From NCBI GenBank assembly GCA_933228675.1, contig OW121743.1, forward strand, positions 62,131,118-62,195,117: 64,000 bases of DNA. Direction: 5' to 3'. The stretch comes from Stomorhina lunata. Taxonomy: Eukaryota; Arthropoda; Insecta; Diptera; Rhiniidae. Each line of letters begins with the position of its first letter. Within the stretch, counting starts at the first letter, position 1. A program made the position numbers and the translations under genes. This document shows positions 1-10,689 of the stretch, one piece after another. Under the pieces are notes generated by a model, which had not been told where the DNA came from, made no database searches, and saw only the letters and a list, made by a program, of their open reading frames with translations.

Positions 1-649
1 TTTAGCTTTGAGACAACCAACCAACCCTCCCCTTGTTTTGATGTAACAAATAATTTTAACACAGTAACACAAACTTGTATGTGATTTTTTTAAATTTTCC
101 AAGAAAAGGTAAAAATAATCATTTATGTAGTAAATCACAATTATTCAGAGTCTCTTAACAAAAAAAAAAAAAAAAAAAAACGAACAAATAAAGTCCGTAG
201 CGGAAAATACTGAAATATATACAAAAGAGTGAAAATAATTTTTGAACAAATAAATATTCCAGTCACGTGGTAGTTCCACAATATTATTTATTAAAAGGCA
301 TCTTTAAAAATACATTTTGAAAGGCATGAATGCGAACGAGCTAACGAATGTCGGATGTTTAATAAAAATAAATTTTCAAGTTTTTATTGTTACGCTCGAG
401 AGCAGTTTTTCTTTGTTTTTTTTTTCGCTGTTCTCTACTGACATTTAACCTTGTTATTTTCAACGCTCATAAATTTGCATGAGTTTTTGGTTTTTTATAC
501 AATTTTGTATTTTATTATAATATTCAAGATAAATTTGAATTCCTTTGGTACATTAAACAGTTTGTGTGCGTTAAGTATTTCTTGTAGATTGTTTCCAGTT
601 TTTTTCCCAATAGAAATGTGTTATTTTTAAAACAAGGAAAAATTTCATA
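1..649. other. AT-rich upstream sequence, no gene seen
   Basis: No convincing coding sequence or RNA gene. It holds a roughly 20-base A run near 161-180 and several T runs. The only open frames are short, A/T-driven and low complexity. Confidence 0.6.
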
Positions 650-651
650 TA

Positions 652-1733
652 TGGGCAAATCCGAAAAACATTAAACCAAGGACAAAATTTTAAAACTATT
701 AAAATCACGTATTTGTGTTTATGAAAAAATTTACCATATATTGATCCTTTAGAATATATAATGGATACAATTTTTGATTGCACTCTTTATGAATGGCAGG
801 TCTTTATTGGCACCCATCTCAATTTTTATAAATTTTTTAAAATAATAGGTTTTTTAAAAGTTCACAAAAATTACAAAAAAAAATCCATTTAGGTATCAAG
901 TTTTAGTATAGGCTCAAAGGTTGCTTAATTTTATACAATTAAACGTAAAATACCCCGTCAAAAATAATTGGAGTGACACAAATAACGTCAAGTAAAAAAG
1001 GGCTCACAGTGTGTAGCGTCCGCCACAGAAATAAAGTTTTTTTTTTTAATTTGACTAGTGCAATTTTTCCTTTTTCTACAACTAAACTTGGCTAGTAAAG
1101 AGGACTTATAGTATGCTTTACATTAGGCTAAAAATATATAGATGTTAATATAGCATTTTACAGAATATTATATATAGGAAAGTGTATAGCGTCCGTCACA
1201 GTATATATATGATATATATTAAATCAAATATATATATGATATATATAAATCAAATATTTACGACACACATATCTGTCTAATTCATAAACCTGTATATATA
1301 ATAAATTTAAGATGTTAGATGTTAAAAAAATATACAGTGATGCTTTTGAAATTTGATTTTTTTTTTTATTTTTGGGACATTCTAACAGCTAGCCGCAGGG
1401 TTCTTTCTGTTTTTAATCATCTGATTTTCCTCTATCTTTAATGAATCTACAACTTTTTTTATTACTTTGACCGATTTAATGAAAATTACAGAAACACGTG
1501 TTGAAACAAAAGTAACTTCCATTTTTTGTAGCGTCCGTCGCAGCAATTTAAAAGCTAATATCTTTTTCCTCCAAAAGAAATACGTAAATAGCAAATGCCA
1601 TTCGATAGCACAATCGATTGGCTAATATTCCCCGAAATCCGTGCAAAGATATCTAGTGTAGAACGACAATGGGATACATTTAAGTGCAACAAAATCTGTA
1701 CAAATGTATCGTCCGTCACGCAGGATTTGCCCA
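652..1733. mobile_element. TA-flanked TIR DNA transposon, copy 1 (non-autonomous)
   Basis: The element begins TGGGCAAATCC and ends GGATTTGCCCA, an 11-bp perfect terminal inverted repeat, with TA on both sides (650-651 and 1734-1735). A second copy with the same ends lies at 30212-31603. The interior has no transposase I can read. It instead repeats a short motif, GTAGCGTCCGTCACAG with variants, near 1012, 1185, 1528 and 1708. TA duplication plus short TIRs fits the Tc1/mariner superfamily, but family assignment is inference. It is probably a non-autonomous derivative of about 1.08 kb. Confidence 0.75.
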
Positions 1734-1735
1734 TA

Positions 1736-2382
1736 TTTAAATACGAATTTTTTCAAAAATTTTCAACATTTTTTGATAGGAAAATTTAAAAAACTTCTTA
1801 ACTTTATAGGAAATTTTTCAAAACTTTCCTTGTTTTATAGGAAAATTTTCAAAAATTTCCTAGTTTTTTACGAAATTTTTCAAAAATTTCCTATTTTTAT
1901 AGGAAATTTTTCAAAAATTTCCTATTTTTATAGGAAATTTTTCAAAAATTTCCTATTTTTATAGGAAATTCTTCAAAAATTTCCTATTTTTATAGGAAAA
2001 TTTTCAAAAATTTCCTATTTTTATAGGAAATTTTTCAAAAATTTCCTATTTTTATAGGAAATTTTTCAAAAATTTCCTATTTTTATAGGAAATTTTTCAA
2101 AAATTTCCTGTTTTTATAGGAAATTTTTCAAAAATTTCCTATTTTTATAGGAAATTTTTCAAAAATTTCCTATTTTTATAGGAAATTTTTCAAAAATTTC
2201 CTATTTTTATAGGAAATTTTTCAAAAATTTCCTATTTTTATAGGAATTTTTTCAAAAATTTCCTATTTTGATAGGAAATTTTTCAAAATTTTCCTATTTT
2301 TATAGGAAATTTTTCAAAAATTTTCTATTTGTATAGGAAATTTTTCAAAAATTTCCTTTTTTTATAGGAAATTTTTCAAAAA
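1736..2382 (+). repeat. 31-bp palindromic satellite array A1 (forward orientation)
   Basis: Tandem array of a 31-bp monomer. One half is TTTCCTATTTTTATAGGAAA and the other is AAATTTTTCAAAAATTT, overlapping by AAA/TTT, so each monomer contains two adjacent palindromes. Most of the roughly 20 copies from 1890 to 2380 differ by 0-2 bases. The first copies (1740-1880) are more diverged. The array starts immediately after the transposon at 652-1733 and runs directly into a fragment of another dispersed repeat at 2383. Confidence 0.9.
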
Positions 2383-2572
2383 TAATCGGTCAATATTTGA
2401 CCCTAGCTCTCATATAAGTCCAAATGACTGAAATAGCTTAAACATATAAGTTTAGAGAAAATGTTTGTATGATGGCAAAATTAAGAAAATATTTGTCTTT
2501 AGTTTGTTCTTAGTAGTGAGGGGTATCGTATGGTCGCGCTTGACCGACTATAGCACTTTCTTACATGTTATA
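2383..2572 (+). repeat. 3' fragment of the ATACCCTTCACC dispersed repeat (copy D5)
   Basis: The text from AATCGGTCAATATTTGACC to GACCGACTATAGCACTTTC matches the last ~190 bp of the longer copies at 44334-45092 and 54220-55012. The 5' part is missing. The fragment is embedded in family A satellite, with degenerate satellite resuming at about 2580. Confidence 0.8.
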
Positions 2573-2800
2573 TAAAGTTATTAGAAAATTTTATATTTTT
2601 TATAGGATATTTTTCAAAAAATTCTTACTATTTTTAAAGGAAATTTTTCAGAAATTTCTTCTTTTTATAGAAAATTTCTTATTTTAAAAAATTTTTCAAA
2701 AAATTTCTTATTTTTTAGGAAATTTTTAAAAATCTTCTTATTTTTATAGGAAATTTTTGAATTTTTTTAAAAATGTATTTCTTTTTTTATAGAAATCTCA
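2573..2800 (+). repeat. degenerate continuation of satellite array A1
   Basis: Diverged forward-orientation units (ATTTTTATAGGAAATTTTT with many substitutions) continue past the inserted dispersed-repeat fragment. Decay toward the edge is typical of satellite margins. Confidence 0.7.
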
Positions 2801-3600
2801 TCTTTTCGATTTACCCTTTTAAAACGTATATTTTTATATTTATTGCGGTTTTTTCTTATTTTAAATTATTACGAAGACATTTAATTTAAATTCGTTATTT
2901 GTTTGGTATGTTCTTACATTTTAGGATATTCTCGTACCATTAACACGTTTCGTTTGTAAATTTTACTTGAGACATTATAAATATTTTCTGTCGAGTCATA
3001 GCAAACAATAACATAATTTTCAATTTAATTCTGTAATTAAATTAAATAAATATTTTTCAAGAAGAAACGTATAATTTGGGTGCTTATATAAATGTGTATG
3101 TTGGATAAAGGAATGAGGGTTCGTTATTTTAGATCCCTCATATGATAAAGCTAAATTATCGTCAAAAGGTTCTAATGAGGTGTCTTTGCAAATTACACCT
3201 TCTTAATGACTGTCCCTACTTTTTTCTTCATTTCCGGGAGTATAATGGGAACTGGTTTCAAATATAGACGGATTGTTTATGTATGTATGTATGTATATTG
3301 GATTTTAACATTTCAATTCCTGCGCCAATTCGTGGTACTTACCCATTGCAAATTCATACTCTTATATTGAGCCCATCTTTTCAGTTGAACTTTACCGCTT
3401 TGCCCAATTATTTTGGTATTAAGACTTAAAAGCCCTGAAGAAAGGTATCCTTAAATAATAAATTATGACTTTTAATTTTCATTTCTTATTTTACTCTTCA
3501 GTTCAAAAGACACCAAAAACATATCTTTAACAATTTTCCAAATAAATCACATAACGTTAAAAGTTTTCCATTAAACTTAAATTATTTTTACATTTCTTAT
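2801..3600. other. upstream flanking sequence, no gene seen
   Basis: AT-rich sequence without tandem structure, apart from a small TATG microsatellite near 3279-3296. No exon is supported. It could hold promoter or non-coding first-exon sequence of the gene that starts at 4150, but nothing specific shows this. Confidence 0.5.
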
Positions 3601-4149
3601 CTTTACAGACTTATGCCTTTACAGACTTATGCCAACGACCCAAGAGGACATGTGTGTTAAAGGAGTAAGAAAAAATAACTTAAGACATGTATGTCCTTTT
3701 CAATGTTTAAAGTATGATTAAAACATTTTGTATGAATGCCATTATTTTGGTAGTAAATAAATCAAAAACAGTTGCCAAAAAGGCAACGACCACAGTAACA
3801 ACTGCTACCACTACTATTGCAGCAACCAGGATACCCACCTCTAGAACTACCAAAAGTTATCAACTATCACAAATACATGAAGAAGATTCTTCGCCTTTTT
3901 ATACAAATACATAAAACATAACCGCATTAATATATTCAACTGGAATAAGGGAATCAGAGTGTAACTGAGCAGAAACATTGGCTGCCATCAAGCGTATAGT
4001 AGTTGTTATATTTATATCTTTTGGAACAAACAAAAAAAAATAGATGGCCTAAAGCTGAACGCCTTCTACAGAAGAAAGGACATCAGCCACAAACAAACTA
4101 AAGAAGACATTACATTCGATTTCCTCCTACTCATACAACAGATCTCATA
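3601..4149 (+). other. probable 5' UTR or leader of the gene, with a short upstream ORF
   Basis: This stretch is less AT-extreme than its surroundings and directly precedes the start codon. A TTTACAG at 3603-3609 could be a splice acceptor for a non-coding leader exon. The sequence after it begins with a short direct repeat of ACTTATGCC. An upstream open frame of 66 codons (3714-3914) is Thr-rich (ACC/ACA/ACT codons); it looks like low-complexity leader sequence, not a gene. An in-frame TAA at 4099-4101 stops any extension of the main coding frame, so 4150 is the first possible ATG in that frame. I see no TATA box I would defend. Confidence 0.4.
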
Positions 4150-4384
4150 ATGTCCAGCCATTCGGGTACAATTGGCCGCAAACGTGGTGGCAGCGGTAGT
4201 GGCGGAAGTGAATATTATTTTAATGGCGGCGAACATGGCATACGTCGTCAACGTTCAGCTGAATGGCACAGTCGTCATGCCTACAACAGCAGCAGTGAGG
4301 ATGAATATCAGAATACGGGTCAAGCATCAGCCTTCGATACGCAATTGTTGGCACAGCTGTTATTGCAAAGTCAGCAATTGGCAA
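4150..4384 (+). CDS. exon 1 of an unrecognised Ser/Gly/Gln-rich fly protein (start codon)
   Basis: First coding exon, 235 nt, encoding residues 1-78 plus one base of codon 79. ATG at 4150 has A at -3 and is the first Met after an in-frame TAA at 4099-4101. The exon ends at a strong donor, GTAAGT at 4385-4390 (phase 1). The encoded segment starts MSSHSGTIGRKRGG, has a Gly/Ser run, a basic-aromatic stretch (RRQRSAEWHSRHAY), an acidic serine cluster SSSEDEY resembling casein kinase 2 sites, and a Leu/Gln segment (QLLAQLLLQSQQLA). There is no signal peptide, so the N-terminus is probably cytoplasmic. Balanced base composition and non-AT-driven codons set it apart from the flanking DNA. I do not recognise the protein family. 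Confidence 0.8.
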
Positions 4385-4699
4385 GTAAGTCGTATTTTTT
4401 GTCTTTCACTTCTTGTTAGCCTTTAGTTTTGTTAAGTCTTAAGTCTTGGGTATTTATTTAAGCACTTCGCCAGTTTTGAAATGTTGGTCTTATAAAATAT
4501 CACGACATCCGGTATCAGTTTCAGTGCAAAAACTATGAATGAATACATAACATTTCATGAGTCGTTATGTGTGAGTGGATTTTATATGAAAGGATAAAGG
4601 TTTAAGGTTAATGTTAAAGGGCAGGGAAGGGCGAAAAGATAGCAGAACTAATACAAATTTAAGCAAAGGTTGTAGTCGACTACGAAAAGCCTTCCAAAA
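4385..4699. other. start of intron 1, unique sequence
   Basis: Ordinary AT-rich intron sequence between the exon 1 donor and the first satellite array; no feature seen. Confidence 0.6.
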
Positions 4700-7600
4700 A
4701 AAAAAATAACATAAGACATTTTTTAAAAAATTTCTATAAAAGTAAGTTTTATTTTGGAAATTTCTATTAAAATAATATACTTTTAAAAAATTTCCTTTGA
4801 AAATAAAAAATTTTTTAATTATTTCTCATAAAAATGATAAATTTTTGAAAAATTTCCTATAAAAATAAGAAATTTTTGAAAAATTTCATATAAAAATAAA
4901 AAATTTTTTAAAAATTTTCTATAAAAATAAAAAAATTTTGAAAAATTTCCTACAAAAATTAAAAAATTTTTTTTAAATTTCCTATAAAAATAATAAATTT
5001 TTGAAAAATTTCCAATAAAAATAATAATTTAAAAAATATTGAAAAATTCTATAAAAATATAAAATTTTTTAAAGTTTTTTATAAAAATTAGAAATTTTTG
5101 AAAATTTCAGTAGAAACATGAAATTTTTGAAAAATTTTCTATTAAAAAAAATAAATTTTTGAAAAAATTTCCCATAAAAACAAGCACTTTTTGAAAGATT
5201 TCCTATAAATATAAGAAATTCCTATAAATATAATAAATTTCCTAAAAAACTAAGAACTAAAAAAATAAGAAATTTTAAAAAAATTTCTTATAGAAATAAG
5301 AAATTTTCGAAATTTCGAAATTTCCTATAAAAATTAAAAATTTTTTGAAAAATTTCGTTTAAAAATAAGAAATTTTTCTCAAAAACTAATAAATTTTTAA
5401 AATTTCCTATAAAAATAAGAAATTCTTGAAAAATATCCTATTTAAAAAGAAATTTTTGAAAAATTTTCTATCAAAATAAGAAATTTTTTAAAAATTTCCT
5501 GTAAAAATAGGAATTTTTTAAAAAATTTCCTATAAAAATACGACATTTTTGAAAAGTTTCCTATAAAAATAAGAAAATTTTAAAAAATATTCAATGAAAA
5601 TAATAAATTTTTAAAAAATTTCGTATAAAGATACGAAATTTTTGAAAAATTTCTATACAAATAAAAAATGTTTAAAAAATTTCCTATAAAGATAAGAAAT
5701 TTTTAAAAAATTTCCTATAAAAATAAGAAATTTTTGAAAAATATCCTACCAAAATAAGAAATTTTTGAAAATTTTTTCATAAAAATAAGAAATTTTTGAA
5801 AACTTCCCAATAAAAATGAGAAATTTAAAAAAAATATGAAATTTTTTAAAAATTTCCAATAAAAATGAGAAATTTTTGAAAAATTTCCTATATAAATAAG
5901 AAATAGGAAATTTTTGAAAAATTTCCTATATAAATAAGAAATAGGAAATTTTTGAAAAATTTCCTATAAAAATAAAAAAATTTTGAAAACTTCCTATAAA
6001 AATAAGAAATTTTTGAAAAGTTTCTAATTAGAATACGAAATTTTTGAAAAATTTCCTATAAAAATAAGAAATTTTTGAAAAATTTCATATAAAAATAAGA
6101 AATTTTAGACAAATTTCCTATAAAAATAAGAAATTTTTGAAAATTTTCTTATAAAAATAAGAAATTATTGAAAACCTTCCTATAAAAATACGAAATTTCA
6201 TAACAATTCCCTCTAAAATTAAGAAATTTTTGAAAAATTTCTTATAAAAATACGAAATTTTTGAAAAATATCCTATAAAAATAAGAAATTTTTGAAAATT
6301 TTCCTGTAAAATAGGAAATTTTTGAAAAATTTCCTATAAAAATAGGAAATTTTTGAAAACTTTCCTATAAAAATAGGAAATTTTTGAAAAATTTCCTATA
6401 AAAATAGGAAATTTTTGAAAAATTTCCTATAAAAATAGGAAATTTTTGAAAAATTTCCTATAAAAATAGGAAATTTTTGAAAAATTTCCTATAAAAATAG
6501 GAAATTTTTGAAAAATTTCCTATAAAAATAGGAAATTTTTGAAAAATCTCCTATAAAAATAGGAAATTTTTGAAAAATTTCCTATAAAAATAGGAAATTT
6601 TTGAAAAATTTCCTATAAAAATAGGAAATTTTTGAAAAATTTCCTATAAAAATAGGAAATTTTTGAAAAATTTCCTATAAAAATAGGAAATTTTTGAAAA
6701 ATTTCCTATAAAAATAGGAAATTTTTGAAAAATTTCCTATAAAAATAGGAAATTTTTGAAAAATTTCCTATAAAAATAGGAAATTTTTGAAAAATTTCCT
6801 ATAAAAATAGAAAATTTTTGAAAAATTTCCTATAAAAATAGGAAATTTTTGAAAAATTTCCTATAAAAATAGGAAATTTTTGAAAAATTTCCTATAAAAA
6901 TAGGAAATTTTTGAAAAATTTCCTATAAAAATAGGAAATTTTTGAAAAATTTCCTATAAAAATAGGAAATTTTTGAAAAATTTCCTATAAAAATAGGAAA
7001 TTTTTGAAAAATTTCCTATAAAAATAGGAAATTTTTGAAAAATTTCCTATAAAAATAGGAAATTTTTGAAAAATTTCCTATAAAAATAGGAAATTTTTGA
7101 AAAATTTCCTATAAAAATAGGAAATTTTTGAAAAATTTCCTATAAAAATAGGAAATTTTTGAAAAATTTCCTATAAAAATAGGAAATTTTTGAAAAATTT
7201 CCTATAAAAATAGGAAATTTTTGAAAAATTTCCTATAAAAATAGGAAATTTTTGAAAAATTTCCTATAAAAATAGGAAATTTTTGAAAAATTTCCTATAA
7301 AAATAGGAAATTTTTGAAAAATTTCCTATAAAAATAGGAAATTTTTGAAAAATTTCCTATAAAAATAGGAAATTTTTGAAAAATTTCCTATAAAAATAGG
7401 AAATTTTTGAAAAATTTCCTATAAAAATAGGAAATTTTTGAAAAATTTCCTATAAAAATAGGAAATTTTTGAAAAATTTCCTATAAAAATAGGAAATTTT
7501 TGAAAAATTTCCTATAAAAATAGGAAATTTTTGAAAAATTTCCTATAAAAATAGGAAATTTTTGAAAAATTTCCTATAAAAATAGGAAATTTTTGAAAAA

Positions 7601-7870
7601 TTTCCTATAAAAATAGGAAATTTTTGAGAAATTTCCTATAAAAATAGGAAATTTTTGAGAAATTTCCTATAAAAATAGGAAATTTTTGAAAAATTTCCTA
7701 TTAAAATAAGAAATTTTTGATAAATTTTCTATTAAAATAATAAATTTTTTAAATATTTCCTATAAAAATAAGAAATTTTTGAGAAATTTTCTATAAAAAT
7801 AAAAATAATCAAAATTTGAAAAATTTTCTATGAAAAAATAAATTTTTGAAAAAGAATTCTTTGAAAATGA
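4700..7870 (-). repeat. 31-bp palindromic satellite array A2 (reverse orientation) in intron 1
   Basis: About 100 units of family A in reverse-complement orientation (TTTTTGAAAAATTTCCTATA then AAAATAGGAAA). The left 1.6 kb (4700-6300) is diverged, usually with AAAATAAGAAATTT in place of AAAATAGGAAATTT. From about 6310 to 7700 some 45 units are almost identical, with rare single changes such as TAGAAAATTT near 6808 and TGAGAAATTT near 7627 and 7658. The array then decays again to about 7870. A homogenised core with degenerate edges is the signature of unequal exchange or slippage. The array sits wholly inside intron 1 (4385-9297). Confidence 0.9.
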
Positions 7871-8689
7871 CACTTTTGTAAAAATAGAAAACACCTAGAA
7901 AAAGTGTGTAGTGTATCCCAAACAAAAGCATATCAACATTTGGTTAGTTTCCCGTATAACTAGTTACTTTCGATGTTTAAGCCAATTGGTGCTGGTTTTA
8001 ATGTTTTTGGTTATCAATGTCCAGATCTTTTTTTTTTGTCTGTCTTTGTATTTGTGTGTCCAAGCTGCAATCGCTGGAACCTCACATAAATATCTATGAA
8101 ATGAAATTGGATTTATTCTATATTTATTTGCAGCAAAAAAAACAGAAAAATTTGCGAACTTTACAGTTTTTGTTTTACCACTACCCCAGCTGAAACATGG
8201 CAGAGAAGGACCAATTCGTCCTTCTTTTTTTCAATTAGCGAGACTATGATAAGAGGATTTCCACAGAGATTAAAGAAGTGATGAAATTAATTTAATTCTT
8301 TGCATTTTTTGTGAATTTCATTTTATAACAGGATTTTTGTATAGACTATATCGTTTTACTATTTCCGTTTGGCAGTTAACTAGCTCCCCTTAGTTTGTGG
8401 ATTTTGAAAAGGGGTAGGAGGAGAAAGGAAGAATTTACAGATTTTAAGGTTGAGTTCATTTGCAGTTATTATAGTAAAAGACTGAAAATAATTAGTTTCG
8501 TTTTTTAAATGATGTTTTAAATATTTTATTTTAAATGAAATTAATATTAAAACGATAAATAAAAACGGTTTCCATTAGATCTTGCGCACTGGGGTCTTCG
8601 ATAGCAAACAAAAATTTATATTTAAATTTTTATTAATTTTTAATAATTTATTTATTTTCTAGAATATTTGATAAAAAAAAAATAATATA
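7871..8689. other. unique intron 1 sequence between two arrays
   Basis: AT-rich unique sequence. Short open frames here have no coding character. It would be the loop if the opposed arrays on either side paired in the transcript. Confidence 0.6.
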
Positions 8690-9240
8690 TGAAATTTTTA
8701 TGTGAAATTTGTTCAACATTTTTTATTTTTGTAGGAAATTTTTAAAAATTTCTTATTTTTAAAGCAAATTTTTCAAAAATTTCGTATTTTTATTAGAAAT
8801 TTAAAAAAAATTTCATATTTTAAATGACATTTTTTATTTTTTTTTTTTAATTTCCTATTTCTATAGGAAATTTTCAAAAAATTTCTATTTTTAGAGGAAA
8901 ATTTTTCCCAAATTTCCTATTTTTAAAGGAAATTTTTTTAAAAATTTGATATTTTTATAGGAAATTTTTCAAAAATTTCTTATTTTTGTAGGAAATTTTT
9001 CAAAACTTTCCTTTTTTATGGTAAATTTTTCAAAAATTTCCTATTTTTATAGGAAATTTTTCATTGTTTTTTTTTAATTTCCTATTTCTATAGGAAATTT
9101 TCAAAAAATGTCTATTTTTAGAGGAAAATTTTTCCAAAATTTCCTATTTTTAAAGGAAATTTTTTAAAAATTTGATATTTTTATAGGAAAATTTATTTAT
9201 TTTTTTTATTTATAGGATATTTTTTTAACATTTTATTTTT
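8690..9240 (+). repeat. 31-bp satellite array A3 (forward orientation) in intron 1
   Basis: Diverged forward-orientation family A units, opposite in direction to array A2. A block beginning AATTTCCTATTTCTATAGG occurs at 8849 and again at 9076. This shows an internal tandem duplication of about 227 bp that also duplicates shared variants (TTTTTAGAGGAAAATTTTTCC, TTTGATATTTTTATAGG). The array ends only about 58 bp before the exon 2 acceptor. Confidence 0.85.
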
Positions 9241-9297
9241 GAAAGAAAATTATCTCTATCTTTGTATAATATCCAGTTTCCTTTTTATTCTCTTCAG

Positions 9298-10278
9298 ATC
9301 TCGATCGTTACAACTCCGATTTCGAAAACGATGAACACTTATCGTCACGACTGAATGAATATCCCTCCTCATCATCGAATCGTGATGCCTCTTTTAATGC
9401 CAATACATCCAGCCAATCGTATCTACAGCATTTACAGCAAGAAAGCACCGAACTTTGTTCGCCTCTGAAACAAACATCTACTGCCAACTTACATACGCCC
9501 ACAAGCGTCACCACGACTGCCAACAATAAATTTCTTAGCAATGCCAACTTGGGGTTTCTTCCCAATCCAACAACAGCAGCAGCATCCGCAATACGTAGTA
9601 CAAATCCATTTCTCAATTCCAAATATGACTCACAATCCAATTCGGATTCACTCAGTGATCGCATCTCATTTTCGGGTAGTTCGGCTATACTAGATCGTTT
9701 ACAAAACGCCAATGACTTTGTAGGGAGTAATGCGGGTAACGCCTCGGTACAATCGGTTATAAATAACGCCTTCTTAATGCCCTCTAGCTCAACGGCAAAC
9801 AGTTTAAATCCAAATGCATCTGTTCGTTCGCATCGTTCGAAATCGAGTCGTTCGGGTGGTAGTAATCGGGCAACAAGTGGCATGACTTCGTCTAGCAGTG
9901 CTACGTCTTCCAATAGTAATAACACTCTCAATAATGCTAATACTCGCAGTGAACGGGATAAGTATAAATTGCAACAATTGCAAATGGAATTGCGTGAGTA
10001 TTCGGAATCAAATATTGAAAGTTCAAATGATTCTGTACTAAATGGTAATGCGGCCGGAAATGGTGAATTAAGCGAATTCGTCTTGTCGGGTGGTGAAGAT
10101 GCTGAGCCACCACCAGAACCAGCGCCACCAGAAATTCCACCACGCACACAATCGCTTTTAATGTCGCTACGAAAGCATTCGGAATATAAGCTTAAATACG
10201 AGGAAAAAGGAGACCAAAAACATGAGGAATTTATACCAACAAGTCAGTTGCAGCAAAAACAACAACATCAGCAAAAGG
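9298..10278 (+). CDS. exon 2 of the unrecognised Ser/Asn/Gln-rich protein
   Basis: Internal exon of 981 nt encoding residues 79-405 plus one base of codon 406. The acceptor is a pyrimidine-rich tract ending TCTCTTCAG at 9297; the donor is GTAAGT at 10279-10284. Both junctions keep frame (phase 1 in, phase 1 out). The segment begins NLDRYNSDFENDEHLSSRL and is mostly low complexity and probably disordered: Ser/Asn/Thr tracts, a basic-serine patch SVRSHRSKSSRSGGSNR, and a short charged potential coiled coil around residues 294-316 (RSERDKYKLQQLQMELREY). An acidic-proline stretch follows, with PEIPPR (residues 356-361), a class II SH3-ligand consensus (PxxPxR), then Gln-rich sequence. These features suggest a scaffold or the cytoplasmic tail of a signalling or membrane protein, but that is inference. 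The antisense open frame across this exon is a shadow. Confidence 0.85.
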
Positions 10279-10689
10279 GTAAGTTTATTAAGGGGTGGAA
10301 AGCTATCAAATTTAGATACATGTTGGAAATAAAGGGAATAAAATTAATAAGGGTGAAAATTTAAAAAATTACTTTTAACATTTTCAGTTAGAATTGCAAA
10401 AGCTTTGCAACAAATTCGAAATAATACAATAAGTGCTGAAAGCTTTTGAGACATTAACAGTTTTAGTACAACTTGTGTAACAATGTAAAAAAACCTTACA
10501 TAAGTTTAAATGTTAACCTTTTAAGATCAAGTTTAATGTTTGTAGTCCAATGTTAAATATGGACTAAAGGAAACAACCTGTTATACAAAGCTTGAAAACA
10601 ACAGAATTTATATTTTCAAAAGCTTTTTTCTAGTTAAAATCGTTTCAAAAAAAGTACTGTATGCAAAAAATTATTTTCGATAAATTTGG
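10279..10689. other. start of intron 2, unique sequence
   Basis: Ordinary AT-rich intron sequence after the exon 2 donor. The reading frame stays open to 10364 only by chance read-through. Confidence 0.6.

Noticed and set aside
1595..1964. Plus-strand open frames running into array A1
   Set aside because: The repeated FPIFIGNFSK-like text is translated satellite; upstream part lies in a transposon end.
3714..3914. 66-codon Thr-rich open frame as a gene
   Set aside because: Low complexity, lies in the probable leader of the gene at 4150 and has no homology I can recognise; mentioned only as an upstream ORF.
9308..10147. 279-residue open frame on the minus strand
   Set aside because: It is the antisense of exon 2, whose plus-strand frame has matching splice sites, continuity with exons 1 and 3 and typical low-complexity fly protein sequence.
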